64,000 bases of DNA from Alphaproteobacteria bacterium. Its GTDB lineage: Bacteria > Pseudomonadota > Alphaproteobacteria > Rhodobacterales > Rhodobacteraceae. A program made the position numbers and the translations under genes. Below the pieces are notes generated by a model. That model was given only the letters and a program-made list of their open reading frames with translations. It did not search any database and had not been told where the DNA came from. Shown here piece after piece: positions 15,221 to 23,139 of this stretch (positions are counted from its first letter, which is position 1; every line of letters begins with the position of its first letter). The DNA lies in assembly GCA_030424865.1 (NCBI GenBank), contig JAUHVR010000020.1, positions 1-64,000 on the forward strand. Direction: 5' to 3'.

Positions 15221-16401
15221 AGCCGCTTGAGGGGCTGCTGGTCGCCGATTTCTCGCGCGTGCTGGCCGGGCCGATGTCGACGCAGATCCTCGCTGATTTC
15301 GGCGCGCGCGTGATCAAGGTCGAGCGCCCCGGTGTCGGCGATGAGACCCGCCAGTGGGAGCCGCGCCTGGCCAAGGACAGCGGGTATTTCTTTGCCTTCA
15401 ACCGGGGCAAGGAATCGCTCACGCTGGATCTCAAGTCCGACGAGGGCCGCCAGATTGCGCGCGAGTTGGCGCTGAAGGCGGATGTTCTGCTGGAAAATTT
15501 CCCGGTGGGTCAAATGGCCAAGTTCGGCCTGTCTTATGACGATCTGAAGGACGCCAATCCGGGGCTGGTCTATGTGGCCAATACCGGGTTTGGGCAGTTT
15601 GGGCCTAGCTCTAAAAAGGTGGGTTACGACACCGTCTTTCAGGCGATGAGCGGGTTTATGTCCCTGACCGGTGAAAAGGGCGGTGGGCCGGTGAAGGCAG
15701 GGCTGCCGTTTGCCGATCTGACCTCGGCGCTTTGGCTTGTGATAGCCGTGCTGACGGGTGTGGCCGGGCGCGCCACCAGCGGCAAGGGCTGTTTCGTTGA
15801 CGTGGCCATGATGGATGTGCAGGTCAGCCTGCTGACCATCGCCGCCGCGCGTTATTTTGCCCATGGCGCAGCGCCCGAGCGGGAGGGGACAGAGCATCCC
15901 GGGCGTGTGCCCTCCGCCGCGTTTGAATGCGCCGATGGCGAATGGATCCAGATCTCGGGCTCTGACCAGCACTGGCTGCCGCTGTGCGGTTTGCTGGGGC
16001 TGGATGACCTGGCCCGCGACGAGGCGCTGCACAAGAACGCCGCCCGCGTGGCGCGGCGCGACGAGGTGATGGCGCAACTGCGCGCGGCGATCCTGCTCAA
16101 AACCCGCGACGAGATGCTGGAGGGGCTGGGCGCGCGGCGTGTGCCCGTGGGGCCGATCCGCTCGATCCCGCAGGTGCTGGACGATGCCCATACCCAAGCG
16201 CGCGAGATGGTGGGCAGTTTTGACTACCCCGAGGTGGGCCAGTTCCCCGCCTTGCGCAACCCGTTGCTGTTCAACGGCTTTGACAACCCCAGCATCGACG
16301 CACCCCCGACGCTTGGCGCCCATAGCAAAGACGTTTTGACCGAGCTTCTGGGCTATTCCCGCGACCAAATTGAAGACCTGATCGAAAGGGGCATCCTATG
16401 A
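15217..16401 (+). CDS. CaiB/BaiF family (class III) CoA-transferase
   Basis: A 394-residue protein of the family III CoA-transferases. The opening LEGLLVADFSRVLAGPMSTQ, then LLENFPVGQMAKFGLSYDDL, VYVANTGFGQFG and the Asp of GYDTVFQAMSG (the residue that forms the acyl-anhydride) are all conserved, as is the late RVPVGPIRSI. It transfers CoA between two acids, a cheap alternative to the AMP-forming ligase encoded divergently. A ligase, CoA-transferase and crotonases together recall carnitine- and bile-acid-type side-chain pathways. It overlaps both neighbours by 4 bp. Confidence 0.87.
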   Translation: MKPLEGLLVADFSRVLAGPMSTQILADFGARVIKVERPGVGDETRQWEPRLAKDSGYFFAFNRGKESLTLDLKSDEGRQIARELALKADVLLENFPVGQMAKFGLSYDDLKDANPGLVYVANTGFGQFGPSSKKVGYDTVFQAMSGFMSLTGEKGGGPVKAGLPFADLTSALWLVIAVLTGVAGRATSGKGCFVDVAMMDVQVSLLTIAAARYFAHGAAPEREGTEHPGRVPSAAFECADGEWIQISGSDQHWLPLCGLLGLDDLARDEALHKNAARVARRDEVMAQLRAAILLKTRDEMLEGLGARRVPVGPIRSIPQVLDDAHTQAREMVGSFDYPEVGQFPALRNPLLFNGFDNPSIDAPPTLGAHSKDVLTELLGYSRDQIEDLIERGIL

Positions 16402-17162
16402 GGTTGGGCTATGACACGCTTGAGGTGACGCTTGAAGGCAAGCTGCTCACCGTGGCTCTGAACCGTCCGGCTGTGCGCAACGCGGTCAGCCTTGAGCTCT
16501 GCGATGACCTTTTTGCCGTCGAGCAAGAGATCGCCGCAGCGGGTGATGCAATCAATGCAGTGATCCTGCGCGCCAATGGGCCGGTCTTCTGCGCGGGGGC
16601 CGATCTGAAAGAGCGTCAGGGCAAGGATGAAAACTGGGTGCGGGAACGGCGGCGGCGCGCTTTTGCGGCCTATGAGGCGATTCGCATGTCCGAGCTTCCG
16701 CACATCGCGGTGGTGAACGGGCCTCTGGTCGGCTCGGGGGGCGAGATCGCGATGGCCTGCGACTTCATCTACGCTTCGACCAAAGCCAGCTTCCGCTTCC
16801 CCGAGGCGCTCTGGGGCACGGTCGGCGCGACGCAACGCCTGCCGCGCGTGATCGGCAAGGCCGCCGCGAAAGAGCTTTTGTTCACGGGCCGCAAGATGGG
16901 CGCGGAAGAGGCGTTTCGGCTGGGACTCGTGCAGCGACTGTTTGAGCCGGACACCATCGAAACCGAGGCCCGCGCGGTCGCGCAGACCATCGCGGACGGA
17001 CCGGGGTTGGCGATGCGGCTTGCCAAGCGGGCGGTGGAAATCGGCGGATCGGTCGATCTGCCCAACGGGATCGGCGTGGAACGGCTGGCGATTGACCGCT
17101 GTTTGGCCGATGCGGAATGGAAGTCGGGCCTCGACAGGTTCAACGAGGGGGACCGGAACTAG
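16398..17162 (+). CDS. Enoyl-CoA hydratase/isomerase family protein (2)
   Basis: A 254-residue crotonase. ANGPVFCAGADLKERQ and NGPLVGSGGEIAMACDF give the oxyanion hole; FRFPEALWGTVGATQRLPR resembles hydratases that carry Glu at this site. It is the last gene of the coupled lyase operon. The following 99 bp to the enolase-superfamily gene hold only a 32-codon frame (17167-17265) with no recognisable product. Substrate unknown; presumably the CoA ester made by the CoA-transferase. Confidence 0.85.
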   Translation: MRLGYDTLEVTLEGKLLTVALNRPAVRNAVSLELCDDLFAVEQEIAAAGDAINAVILRANGPVFCAGADLKERQGKDENWVRERRRRAFAAYEAIRMSELPHIAVVNGPLVGSGGEIAMACDFIYASTKASFRFPEALWGTVGATQRLPRVIGKAAAKELLFTGRKMGAEEAFRLGLVQRLFEPDTIETEARAVAQTIADGPGLAMRLAKRAVEIGGSVDLPNGIGVERLAIDRCLADAEWKSGLDRFNEGDRN

Positions 17163-17261
17163 GGGCATGGACGCGCGTGTCTTACGCAGGGCCGCGAGTT
17201 TTGACGCTCCGGTCCATCGCCAGGTCAGGCGCGTCCAGAGCCGGCGCGGTCGCAGTGCCGC

Positions 17262-18335
17262 ATGACGCAGGTGCAGATCGCCAGCTACAGGCTCAGCCCC
17301 TGCAATCTGGGCCAGACGGATCCTGACTGGGTCTTGGCAAACCAGCATATCCCGGTGGTGAACGGCTGGCTTGTCGTATTGGCGGCCACGACCGGTGAAA
17401 CCGGGTTTGGCCATATCGAATGCGCTCCATCTGGTCCGCCGTCTTTGGCACATGCAAAGCGGCTTGCGGAGGAAACCGGCCTGCTCCTGATTGGCCGGAA
17501 CCCGTTGGACATTGGCCCCATCTTGCAGCGTTTGGATGACGGTCTGGTTGGTGAAAACCAGGTGAAATCGGGCTTTGACTGTGCGCTGCATGATCTGTGC
17601 GCAAAGCTTCTTGGGCTGCCTCTACACAGCTTCTTGGGAGGGGCTCACCATGTCGATCTGGATGTCTGCCGCATCATTCCGATCAAATCCCCCGAGGCCA
17701 TGGCTCAATCCGCCAAAGCTCTGATTGACGAAGGCTATCAGGCGCTCAAGCTCAAGCTCTCGGGCCAGTCAGAGCAGGATATTCGGCGCGTCAGGCAGGT
17801 GCGCCACGCCGTGGGTCCGCATGTCAGGCTGATGGTCGATCCAAATCAAAGCTACACCGTCCCCGAGGCCATTCGGACCCTGCCGCACCTGGCGCATCTG
17901 GGGGTCGAGCTCTGTGAACAACCTGTCGCAAAGGATGATCTGGCGGGATTGAAACAGGTTCAGGACACCGTTCCCATGGTCATCGAGGCCGACGAAGCGG
18001 CCAATTCTCCGGCCGAGGTTTTGGCGATTTCCACCTCCAAATCCGCGCGCAGTGTGAACATCAAGATCGCAGATGCAGGCGGACTGAACGCCGCCAAGAG
18101 AATGGCAGAGATCTGCGAGGCCGCCGGGCTGGGCTACCGGATTGGCGCCGCCTTTGGTCCCCAACTTCTGAACGCCCAGGCGGCTCATCTGGCCGCGACG
18201 TTCCCCCGTCAGGATGTGCCCCACGAACTGGCCGAGTTCGCGCACTTTACGGCAGACCCATTCACGGGTCTTCACGTGTCGAAAGGCCGTCTGAATGTAT
18301 CAAATTCGAACCTGAGATGCAGTCTATCTCTTTGA
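17262..18335 (+). CDS. Enolase-superfamily enzyme (muconate-lactonizing / racemase subgroup)
   Basis: A 357-residue protein with the N-terminal capping domain and the (beta/alpha)7beta barrel of the MLE/mandelate-racemase branch. The K-x-K of the second strand (LKLKL), metal ligands in MVDPN, VELCEQP and IEADE, and the Lys in NIKIADAGG are visible, so both acid/base lysines and three acidic metal ligands are intact. Members racemise, epimerise or dehydrate amino acids and acid sugars; the lysine pair is typical of racemases and cycloisomerases. It has no clear Shine-Dalgarno. It precedes the PotD-like binding protein by about 230 bp and might prepare the imported compound. Confidence 0.78.
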   Translation: MTQVQIASYRLSPCNLGQTDPDWVLANQHIPVVNGWLVVLAATTGETGFGHIECAPSGPPSLAHAKRLAEETGLLLIGRNPLDIGPILQRLDDGLVGENQVKSGFDCALHDLCAKLLGLPLHSFLGGAHHVDLDVCRIIPIKSPEAMAQSAKALIDEGYQALKLKLSGQSEQDIRRVRQVRHAVGPHVRLMVDPNQSYTVPEAIRTLPHLAHLGVELCEQPVAKDDLAGLKQVQDTVPMVIEADEAANSPAEVLAISTSKSARSVNIKIADAGGLNAAKRMAEICEAAGLGYRIGAAFGPQLLNAQAAHLAATFPRQDVPHELAEFAHFTADPFTGLHVSKGRLNVSNSNLRCSLSL

Positions 18336-18390
18336 TTAAAAACGATATTAAAGTTTCTTAAAACTTCTCCTTGAAATACCAAACACCGGG

Positions 18391-18437
18391 TGCAAAGATA
18401 GTTTTGCAAGGATTCTCATGGAGCGGTTGGGACAACC
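18391..18437 (+). promoter_or_regulatory. Inverted repeats upstream of the binding-protein gene
   Basis: Two dyads stand in the gap: TGCAAA-GATAGT-TTTGCA (18391-18408) and GGTTG-GGA-CAACC (18425-18437). Either could be an operator for the binding-protein operon. No cognate regulator is adjacent. Confidence 0.35.
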
Positions 18438-18458
18438 AATCGCTTACGAAAAGAGGCT

Positions 18459-18498
18459 AGCCGGCGCGCGCTTTTGATTGAGCGGCACCGGTTTTTTT
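18459..18498 (+). terminator. Terminator-like hairpin between the racemase-like gene and the binding-protein gene
   Basis: AGCCGGCGC pairs with GCACCGGTT (one mismatch, one G-U) and is followed by seven Ts. It lies 125 bp after the racemase-like gene and about 70 bp before the binding-protein ATG, so it either ends the first operon or acts as a leader terminator for the second. Confidence 0.45.
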
Positions 18499-18566
18499 GC
18501 GTTCAAATCACAAGATACCAACTTGGTTCTGTGGTGAGCGCAGGGCCAATAACAGTGGAGAAACTA

Positions 18567-19619
18567 ATGAACTTCATCACAAAGACACTGGGTCTGGCGC
18601 TTGTTGGCACATCGCTTCTGGCAACGGACGTCCTGGCACGCGACTTCACCGTCACGGGTTGGGGCGGCGCGGTGCAGGACGCACGGCGCGCACTGTTGTT
18701 TACACCCTTTGGTGAAGAGCAGGGCATCAAGGTGCTGGACGATGTCTATGCGGGCGGCTGGGCCCCCTTCAAGGCGATGCAGGACACCGGGATCATCCCT
18801 TGGGACGTGGTGCATGTCGAGACAGCCGAGCTGGTGCGCGGCTGCGAAGAAGGCGTGTTCATGGAGCTTGACTGGTCCAAGATCGGCCCGCAGGAAGACT
18901 TCATCCCCGGCGCGGCCTCGGATTGCGGCGCGGGCACAATCGTCTGGTCCATGGTGGTCTCTTACAACAAGGCTCTGACGGACACCGCTCCGACTTCTGC
19001 TGCTGACTTCTTCGATCTGGACACCTGGCCCGGCAAGCGCGGGATGCGCCAAGGCCCCAAGGTGAACCTGGAACTGGCGCTGATGGCCGATGGCGTGGAA
19101 CCGGGCGATGTCTATGACGTGCTGGCGACCGAAGAGGGCCGCGCCCGCGCCTTTGCCAAGCTCGACACGATCAAGCCCGAGGTGCAATGGTGGAAATCAG
19201 GCGCACAGGCCCCCGAATGGCTGGTCTCGGGCGACGTGGTGATGAGCATGGCCTACAACGGCCGCATCGCGAAGGCCATCGAAGAGGGCCGCGAGCTTGA
19301 GATCATCTGGGACAACACGCTCTTTGACGTGGATGTGTGGGTGATCCCGGCAGGTTCGCCCAACGTCGACAAGGCACATGCGTTCATCAAATTCGTCTCG
19401 GACGCGCAGCGCCAGGCCAATTACTCCAACGTCTTCGCTTATGGTCCGACCGTGTCCAAGGCCAACGACCTGATCAACGCGGACCGCTTCCAGTACCTGC
19501 CGGCAGGTGACAACCTGGCCACCGCGCTGAACATCGGCGGGCCGGAAGCGCAGGAGTTCTGGGCCGACAACCTCGAAGAACTGAACGAGGTGTGGAACAC
19601 CTGGATCGTCGCAAAGTAA
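18567..19619 (+). CDS. Periplasmic substrate-binding protein, spermidine/putrescine (PotD) type
   Basis: A 350-residue secreted protein. The ATG at 18567 is used because TGGAG lies 7 nt upstream and a signal peptide follows (basic start, LGLALVGTSLLATDVLA, cleavage near ALA/RD); the in-frame extension further up has no such features. The mature part FTVTGWGGAVQDARR and YNGRIAKAIEEG resemble the PotD/PotF-like family of polyamine or choline/amine-binding proteins. No permease or ATPase accompanies it, whereas the transporter at 2802-5998 lacks a binding protein, so the two may work together. Downstream lie a kinase, a cupin and a PLP enzyme that could process the cargo. Confidence 0.82.
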   Translation: MNFITKTLGLALVGTSLLATDVLARDFTVTGWGGAVQDARRALLFTPFGEEQGIKVLDDVYAGGWAPFKAMQDTGIIPWDVVHVETAELVRGCEEGVFMELDWSKIGPQEDFIPGAASDCGAGTIVWSMVVSYNKALTDTAPTSAADFFDLDTWPGKRGMRQGPKVNLELALMADGVEPGDVYDVLATEEGRARAFAKLDTIKPEVQWWKSGAQAPEWLVSGDVVMSMAYNGRIAKAIEEGRELEIIWDNTLFDVDVWVIPAGSPNVDKAHAFIKFVSDAQRQANYSNVFAYGPTVSKANDLINADRFQYLPAGDNLATALNIGGPEAQEFWADNLEELNEVWNTWIVAK

Positions 19620-19683
19620 GCACCGCGACGCATACAAAACGACCGGTCCTCCCACGATTTTCTCCCATCAGCGGGGGGACCTT

Positions 19684-19729
19684 CGGATCTGTGTGGTGCG
19701 CCCCCCCTTCTCGCGCACCACCGGATCCG
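19684..19729 (+). repeat. Intercistronic hairpin after the binding-protein gene
   Basis: Outer stem CGGATC/GATCCG and inner stem GTGGTGCG/CGCACCAC enclose a C-rich loop. No T-run follows, so it is more likely an mRNA-stabilising stem that keeps the binding protein better expressed than the enzymes behind it, as is common in ABC transporter operons. Confidence 0.5.
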
Positions 19730-19754
19730 ACCTTTACCGCTAGTTCAGGCCACG

Positions 19755-20777
19755 ATGTTACACATGCAACCGACCCGAGAAGTCACGCCTTCTATCCCCG
19801 CAATCAGCGCAGAAGACGCCGCGCGGCTGGCCCAGACGGCCTATGGCATCGAGGGACGCGCAGAGCTGCTGCCCGGCGAGTGCGACCGCAATTTCCGGCT
19901 GCGCAGCGCAGGCGGCGACTACATTTTCAAGATCTCGCCCGCGGAATACGATCCGCAGCTTTTGTCGCTGCATGTTGACGCGCTGAACCACATCGCGCGC
20001 ACCGCCCCACATCTGCCGGTGCCGAAGCTGGTGCAAAGCAACGGTCAAGACGTGCCTCGGCTTGATGACGGGTCTTACATGCGCCTGATGACCTGGCTCG
20101 AGGGCATTCCGGTTGTCAAAGCCGAAAGCACATCCGCACTGTTGGACCGCGTCGGCAGCTTTGCCGCAGAGGTCGTGATGGCCCTTCAAAGCTTTGACCA
20201 CCCTTACGCTGGCACAGACACGGCCTGGAACCTGACGCAGGCTGTCTCGCTCCGTCCGGACATCGCGCATATCCGCGACGCAGACCGACAAGCGCTGGCC
20301 CAAGGGGCGCTTGACGCGTTGGAGCGGGCCCAGCCTGCATTGGTCGAGATTCCGGTGCAGTTCATTCACAATGACATTCACCACCACAACCTGCTTGTGT
20401 CCCCTGACGACGCGACCCAGATCACCGGGCTGATCGATTTTGGCGACATGATGCGGGTGCCCCGTGTGGTTGAGCTGGCCGTCGCCATCGCGCACCAACT
20501 TTATAAAATTGATAACGTCGCCGAGGCGATGAAGATCATGACACAAGCCTTCTGCCGGACCTGCCCGCTCAGCCCAAAAGAGGTCCAGACGCTTCCGGCG
20601 CTTGTGGCTGCGCGCCTTGCCTCGCGCGAGATCATGGTCGCGCGGCGTTTGGCGCAATCGGGCGATGCCGGCAGCTATGACGGCACGATCTCGCAACTCG
20701 GATGGGGTGCCTTGAGGCGGCTGATGTTGCAGGATCTGGACAGGCTGCCCGCACGTCTTGTGGAGGCGCGCGCATGA
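19755..20777 (+). CDS. APH-family phosphotransferase resembling hydroxylysine kinase
   Basis: A 340-residue kinase of the aminoglycoside/choline-kinase fold. The catalytic loop HNDIHHHN (residues 205-212) and the metal-binding DFGD (228-231) are intact, as is the nucleotide-binding Lys region DYIFKIS near residue 57. Of the subfamilies I know, it most resembles hydroxylysine kinase and the kinase domain fused to AGXT2L1-like enzymes in other proteobacteria. It would phosphorylate a hydroxyl on a small amino compound in the cytoplasm. The stop overlaps the cupin start by 4 bp, and an AGXT2L1-like PLP enzyme follows, which strengthens the kinase plus phospho-lyase reading. An alternative start is ATG 19764. 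Confidence 0.75.
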   Translation: MLHMQPTREVTPSIPAISAEDAARLAQTAYGIEGRAELLPGECDRNFRLRSAGGDYIFKISPAEYDPQLLSLHVDALNHIARTAPHLPVPKLVQSNGQDVPRLDDGSYMRLMTWLEGIPVVKAESTSALLDRVGSFAAEVVMALQSFDHPYAGTDTAWNLTQAVSLRPDIAHIRDADRQALAQGALDALERAQPALVEIPVQFIHNDIHHHNLLVSPDDATQITGLIDFGDMMRVPRVVELAVAIAHQLYKIDNVAEAMKIMTQAFCRTCPLSPKEVQTLPALVAARLASREIMVARRLAQSGDAGSYDGTISQLGWGALRRLMLQDLDRLPARLVEARA

Positions 20778-21460
20778 CCCAATCTGCCGTGCACACCAAC
20801 CCAAGAGAAGCGCTGGCCCGCCAGTTTTCCGATGCATTCGTCGCGCTCTTGCGTGGCGCGCCGAACACCGACGATCAGATCATGAACGAGCGGCGGGTGT
20901 TTGAGAAACTGCTTGAAACACCCAGCGGCGAGATGCGCTATGACGCACCCGTTACCGCGCCAGTTTGCCGGGTTTTGCCGGGGATGGCCGCGCCCGGCCA
21001 AGACAGTTCCGCGCACGGTGATCTGCTGAATGTCAGCCTCTCCCTGTCCGAACACGCAGTCTGGCGCAACAAGTACCGCGCCCGTCCAGAATACGCGCAT
21101 CTTTTTGAGAATTTCGCCTTCTGCGACTTTGTCGGACCCGATGGTTGGCAGGGCACAGAGGATGTGACGCTGGGGCTCGTTCTGATGGGGCCGCACTGTT
21201 TCTACCCGTTCCACCACCATCCCGCCCGCGAGCTTTACTACGTGCTCAGCGGGACTGCGGAATGGGCGGTGGATTTCCAGCCGCCGCAAGTCCTTGAGCC
21301 GGGATCCTGGCTCTTGCACCAGGAAAACCAGCCCCACGCGATGCAAACAGGGCATGAGCCGATGCTCGCAGTGTCGGCATGGCGCGGGGACATTCTTTCG
21401 CGCTCGCAATTCAGCACGCCGTACGTCGGCCCAGCCCCCACACAAATGCCAAGCGCCTGA
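20774..21460 (+). CDS. Cupin of the dimethylsulfoniopropionate-lyase-like family
   Basis: A 228-residue protein. The C-terminal half is a cupin: FHHHPARELYYVLSG (H147, H149, E153, Y155, G160) fits H-x-H-x3-E with the extra E-x-Y seen in cupin DMSP lyases (DddQ/DddL/DddW/DddK), then QPHAM (H188) as the fourth metal ligand and a WRGD finish typical of that family. The N-terminal half is helical, as in DddQ and DddL. It would bind a transition metal and could catalyse a beta-elimination. However, it sits between a kinase and a PLP phospho-lyase-like gene, not beside acryloyl-CoA or DMSP genes, so the substrate may be different. It is translationally coupled to the kinase. Confidence 0.7.
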   Translation: MTQSAVHTNPREALARQFSDAFVALLRGAPNTDDQIMNERRVFEKLLETPSGEMRYDAPVTAPVCRVLPGMAAPGQDSSAHGDLLNVSLSLSEHAVWRNKYRARPEYAHLFENFAFCDFVGPDGWQGTEDVTLGLVLMGPHCFYPFHHHPARELYYVLSGTAEWAVDFQPPQVLEPGSWLLHQENQPHAMQTGHEPMLAVSAWRGDILSRSQFSTPYVGPAPTQMPSA

Positions 21461-21496
21461 CGCGCTTTCCCAATTACACCACAAGGAACGCATTAC

Positions 21497-22816
21497 ATGA
21501 CCCGCACCACCCAAGACTTCCTGGCCGACCGCGCGCGCCTGATGGGCCCGAACCTGCCGACCTTTTACGAGGACCCGATCCACATCGTCCGCGGCGAGGG
21601 CGTCTGGCTTTGGGACGCCGACGGCAAAAAGTACCTCGATTGCTACAACAACGTGCCGCATGTCGGACATTGCAACCCGTGCGTGGTCGAGGCGGTGTCA
21701 AAGCAGATGGCGACGCTGAACACGCACACGCGTTACTTCCACGATCTCGTGCTGGACTATATCGAGAAGCTGACAAGCACGATGGACCCGTTCCTTGATA
21801 CGGCGATCCTGACCTGCACCGGCTCTGAAGCCAATGACATCGCGTTGCGCATGGCCGAGGGCATGACCGGCAAGCGCGGGATCATCGTCACCGACGCGAC
21901 CTATCACGGGAACACATCGCTGGTGAGCCAGCTGGGCAAGGAATACAAACCCAAGGTTGGCTTCGGGCTTGACCAATATGTGCGCTTTGTGACCTCACCC
22001 GACAGCCTGCGGCTGCCCGACCCCGATGGCACGCTTTTTGCCGCACGGGTGGCCGAACAGATCGACGCGCTGGAAAAGGACGGCACGGGCTTTGCGACGC
22101 TGATCGTCTGTCCCTATTTCTTTAACGAAGCTTTCCCCGCCACCAATGACAACTGGCTCAAGCCTGTGGCCGAGGTGGTCCGCAAGGCGGGTGGCCTTTT
22201 GATCTGTGACGAGGTGCAGTCGGGCTTTGGCCGGATGGGCACCCATTTCTGGGCACACCAGAAGATGGGTGTGGTACCCGACGTGATGACCCTGGGCAAG
22301 CCTATGGCAAACGGACTGCCTGTGGGCGGGGTGGTGACGAACTCGGAAATCCTTGCCAAATTCCGCACAAACTTCCGTTATTTCAATACGTTTGGCGGCA
22401 ACCCCGTGTCCTGTACAGCCGCGATTGCGGTTCTTGATGAACTGCTTGACCGGGACCTGTTGGGCAACGCCAAGACCGTCGGCGACCACGCCCGTAATCG
22501 GTTGGTGGCGATGCAGGACAAGTATGACATCATCGGCGATGTGCGCGGTTCGGGGATGGTGTTTGGTGCCGAGATGCTCCTAAACAAAGAGACCAACGAA
22601 CCGGCGACGGAGTTCACAACGAAGGTGCTGAACAAGATGCGCCACCGCGGCGTGCTGCACACCAGCCTCGGCCCGCACCGCTGCACGCTCAAGATCCGCC
22701 CGCCGATGGTGTTTGGGACAGAGCACGTGGATATCCTGATGGACACGCTCGACGAGGTGATTGAGGAAACTCTCAATGAAATGGACTTGAAAGCACCAGC
22801 AAGCCTCGGCGCTTGA
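21497..22816 (+). CDS. Class III PLP enzyme resembling AGXT2L1-type phospho-lyases
   Basis: A 439-residue protein of aminotransferase class III. YLDCYNNVPHVGHCNP, then LNTHTRYFHDLV and CTGSEANDIALRMA resemble AGXT2L1/AGXT2L2, which split phosphoethanolamine or 5-phosphohydroxylysine into phosphate, ammonia and an aldehyde. PLP-binding Asp238 (ICDEVQSGFGRMG) and Lys268 (LGKPMANGLP) are present. AAGGA precedes the ATG. Following a hydroxylysine-kinase-like gene, it would complete a kinase/phospho-lyase route; plain transamination cannot be excluded. It is the last gene of the four-gene group starting with the binding protein. Confidence 0.77.
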   Translation: MTRTTQDFLADRARLMGPNLPTFYEDPIHIVRGEGVWLWDADGKKYLDCYNNVPHVGHCNPCVVEAVSKQMATLNTHTRYFHDLVLDYIEKLTSTMDPFLDTAILTCTGSEANDIALRMAEGMTGKRGIIVTDATYHGNTSLVSQLGKEYKPKVGFGLDQYVRFVTSPDSLRLPDPDGTLFAARVAEQIDALEKDGTGFATLIVCPYFFNEAFPATNDNWLKPVAEVVRKAGGLLICDEVQSGFGRMGTHFWAHQKMGVVPDVMTLGKPMANGLPVGGVVTNSEILAKFRTNFRYFNTFGGNPVSCTAAIAVLDELLDRDLLGNAKTVGDHARNRLVAMQDKYDIIGDVRGSGMVFGAEMLLNKETNEPATEFTTKVLNKMRHRGVLHTSLGPHRCTLKIRPPMVFGTEHVDILMDTLDEVIEETLNEMDLKAPASLGA

Positions 22817-22821
22817 TCTGA

Positions 22822-23010
22822 CTGACACAGAATTTTGTTCGGCTCCGGCATCTGTTGGATCTGGTTTGGGATGAAACGCTCAGATTCAAACCTCCGGATT
22901 TTGCAGATGCCTTCGCAAGTCGAGCGATCGTTGGGCGTCTTCACTCTGTGCGCAAAGCTATCGGCATCCAGGGCGTCAGCGAGATGGCTGTGGAATTGAT
23001 CGCGGCGTAG
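22822..23010 (+). pseudogene. Unidentified coding-like remnant
   Basis: A 62-codon open stretch without a start reads in part RFKPPDFADAFASRAIVGRL and GIQGVSEMAVELIAA before a stop. It has a protein-like composition, unlike random frames around it, and sits in the 320-bp gap between two convergent operons, a common spot for decayed insertions. I could not assign it to a family. Confidence 0.25.
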
Positions 23011-23139
23011 CGAACCAAAGAGGCGGCACGGTTTGTTTGAACAGTGTCGCGCCAGTGCGACGCAATGCGCGCTCAAAACGAGCCCAAGTCACCTTTGTGC
23101 GGCGTTGACTGCTTTCCGAGACAGGCCCTACAGCCCGCA

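Noticed and set aside
17167-17265. 32-codon frame overlapping the racemase-like start
   Set aside because: Arg-rich product without family resemblance; could be translated, but nothing supports it beyond a weak GGGG upstream.
22822-23010. A functional gene in the gap after the phospho-lyase-like gene
   Set aside because: No start codon or ribosome binding site; listed only as a remnant.
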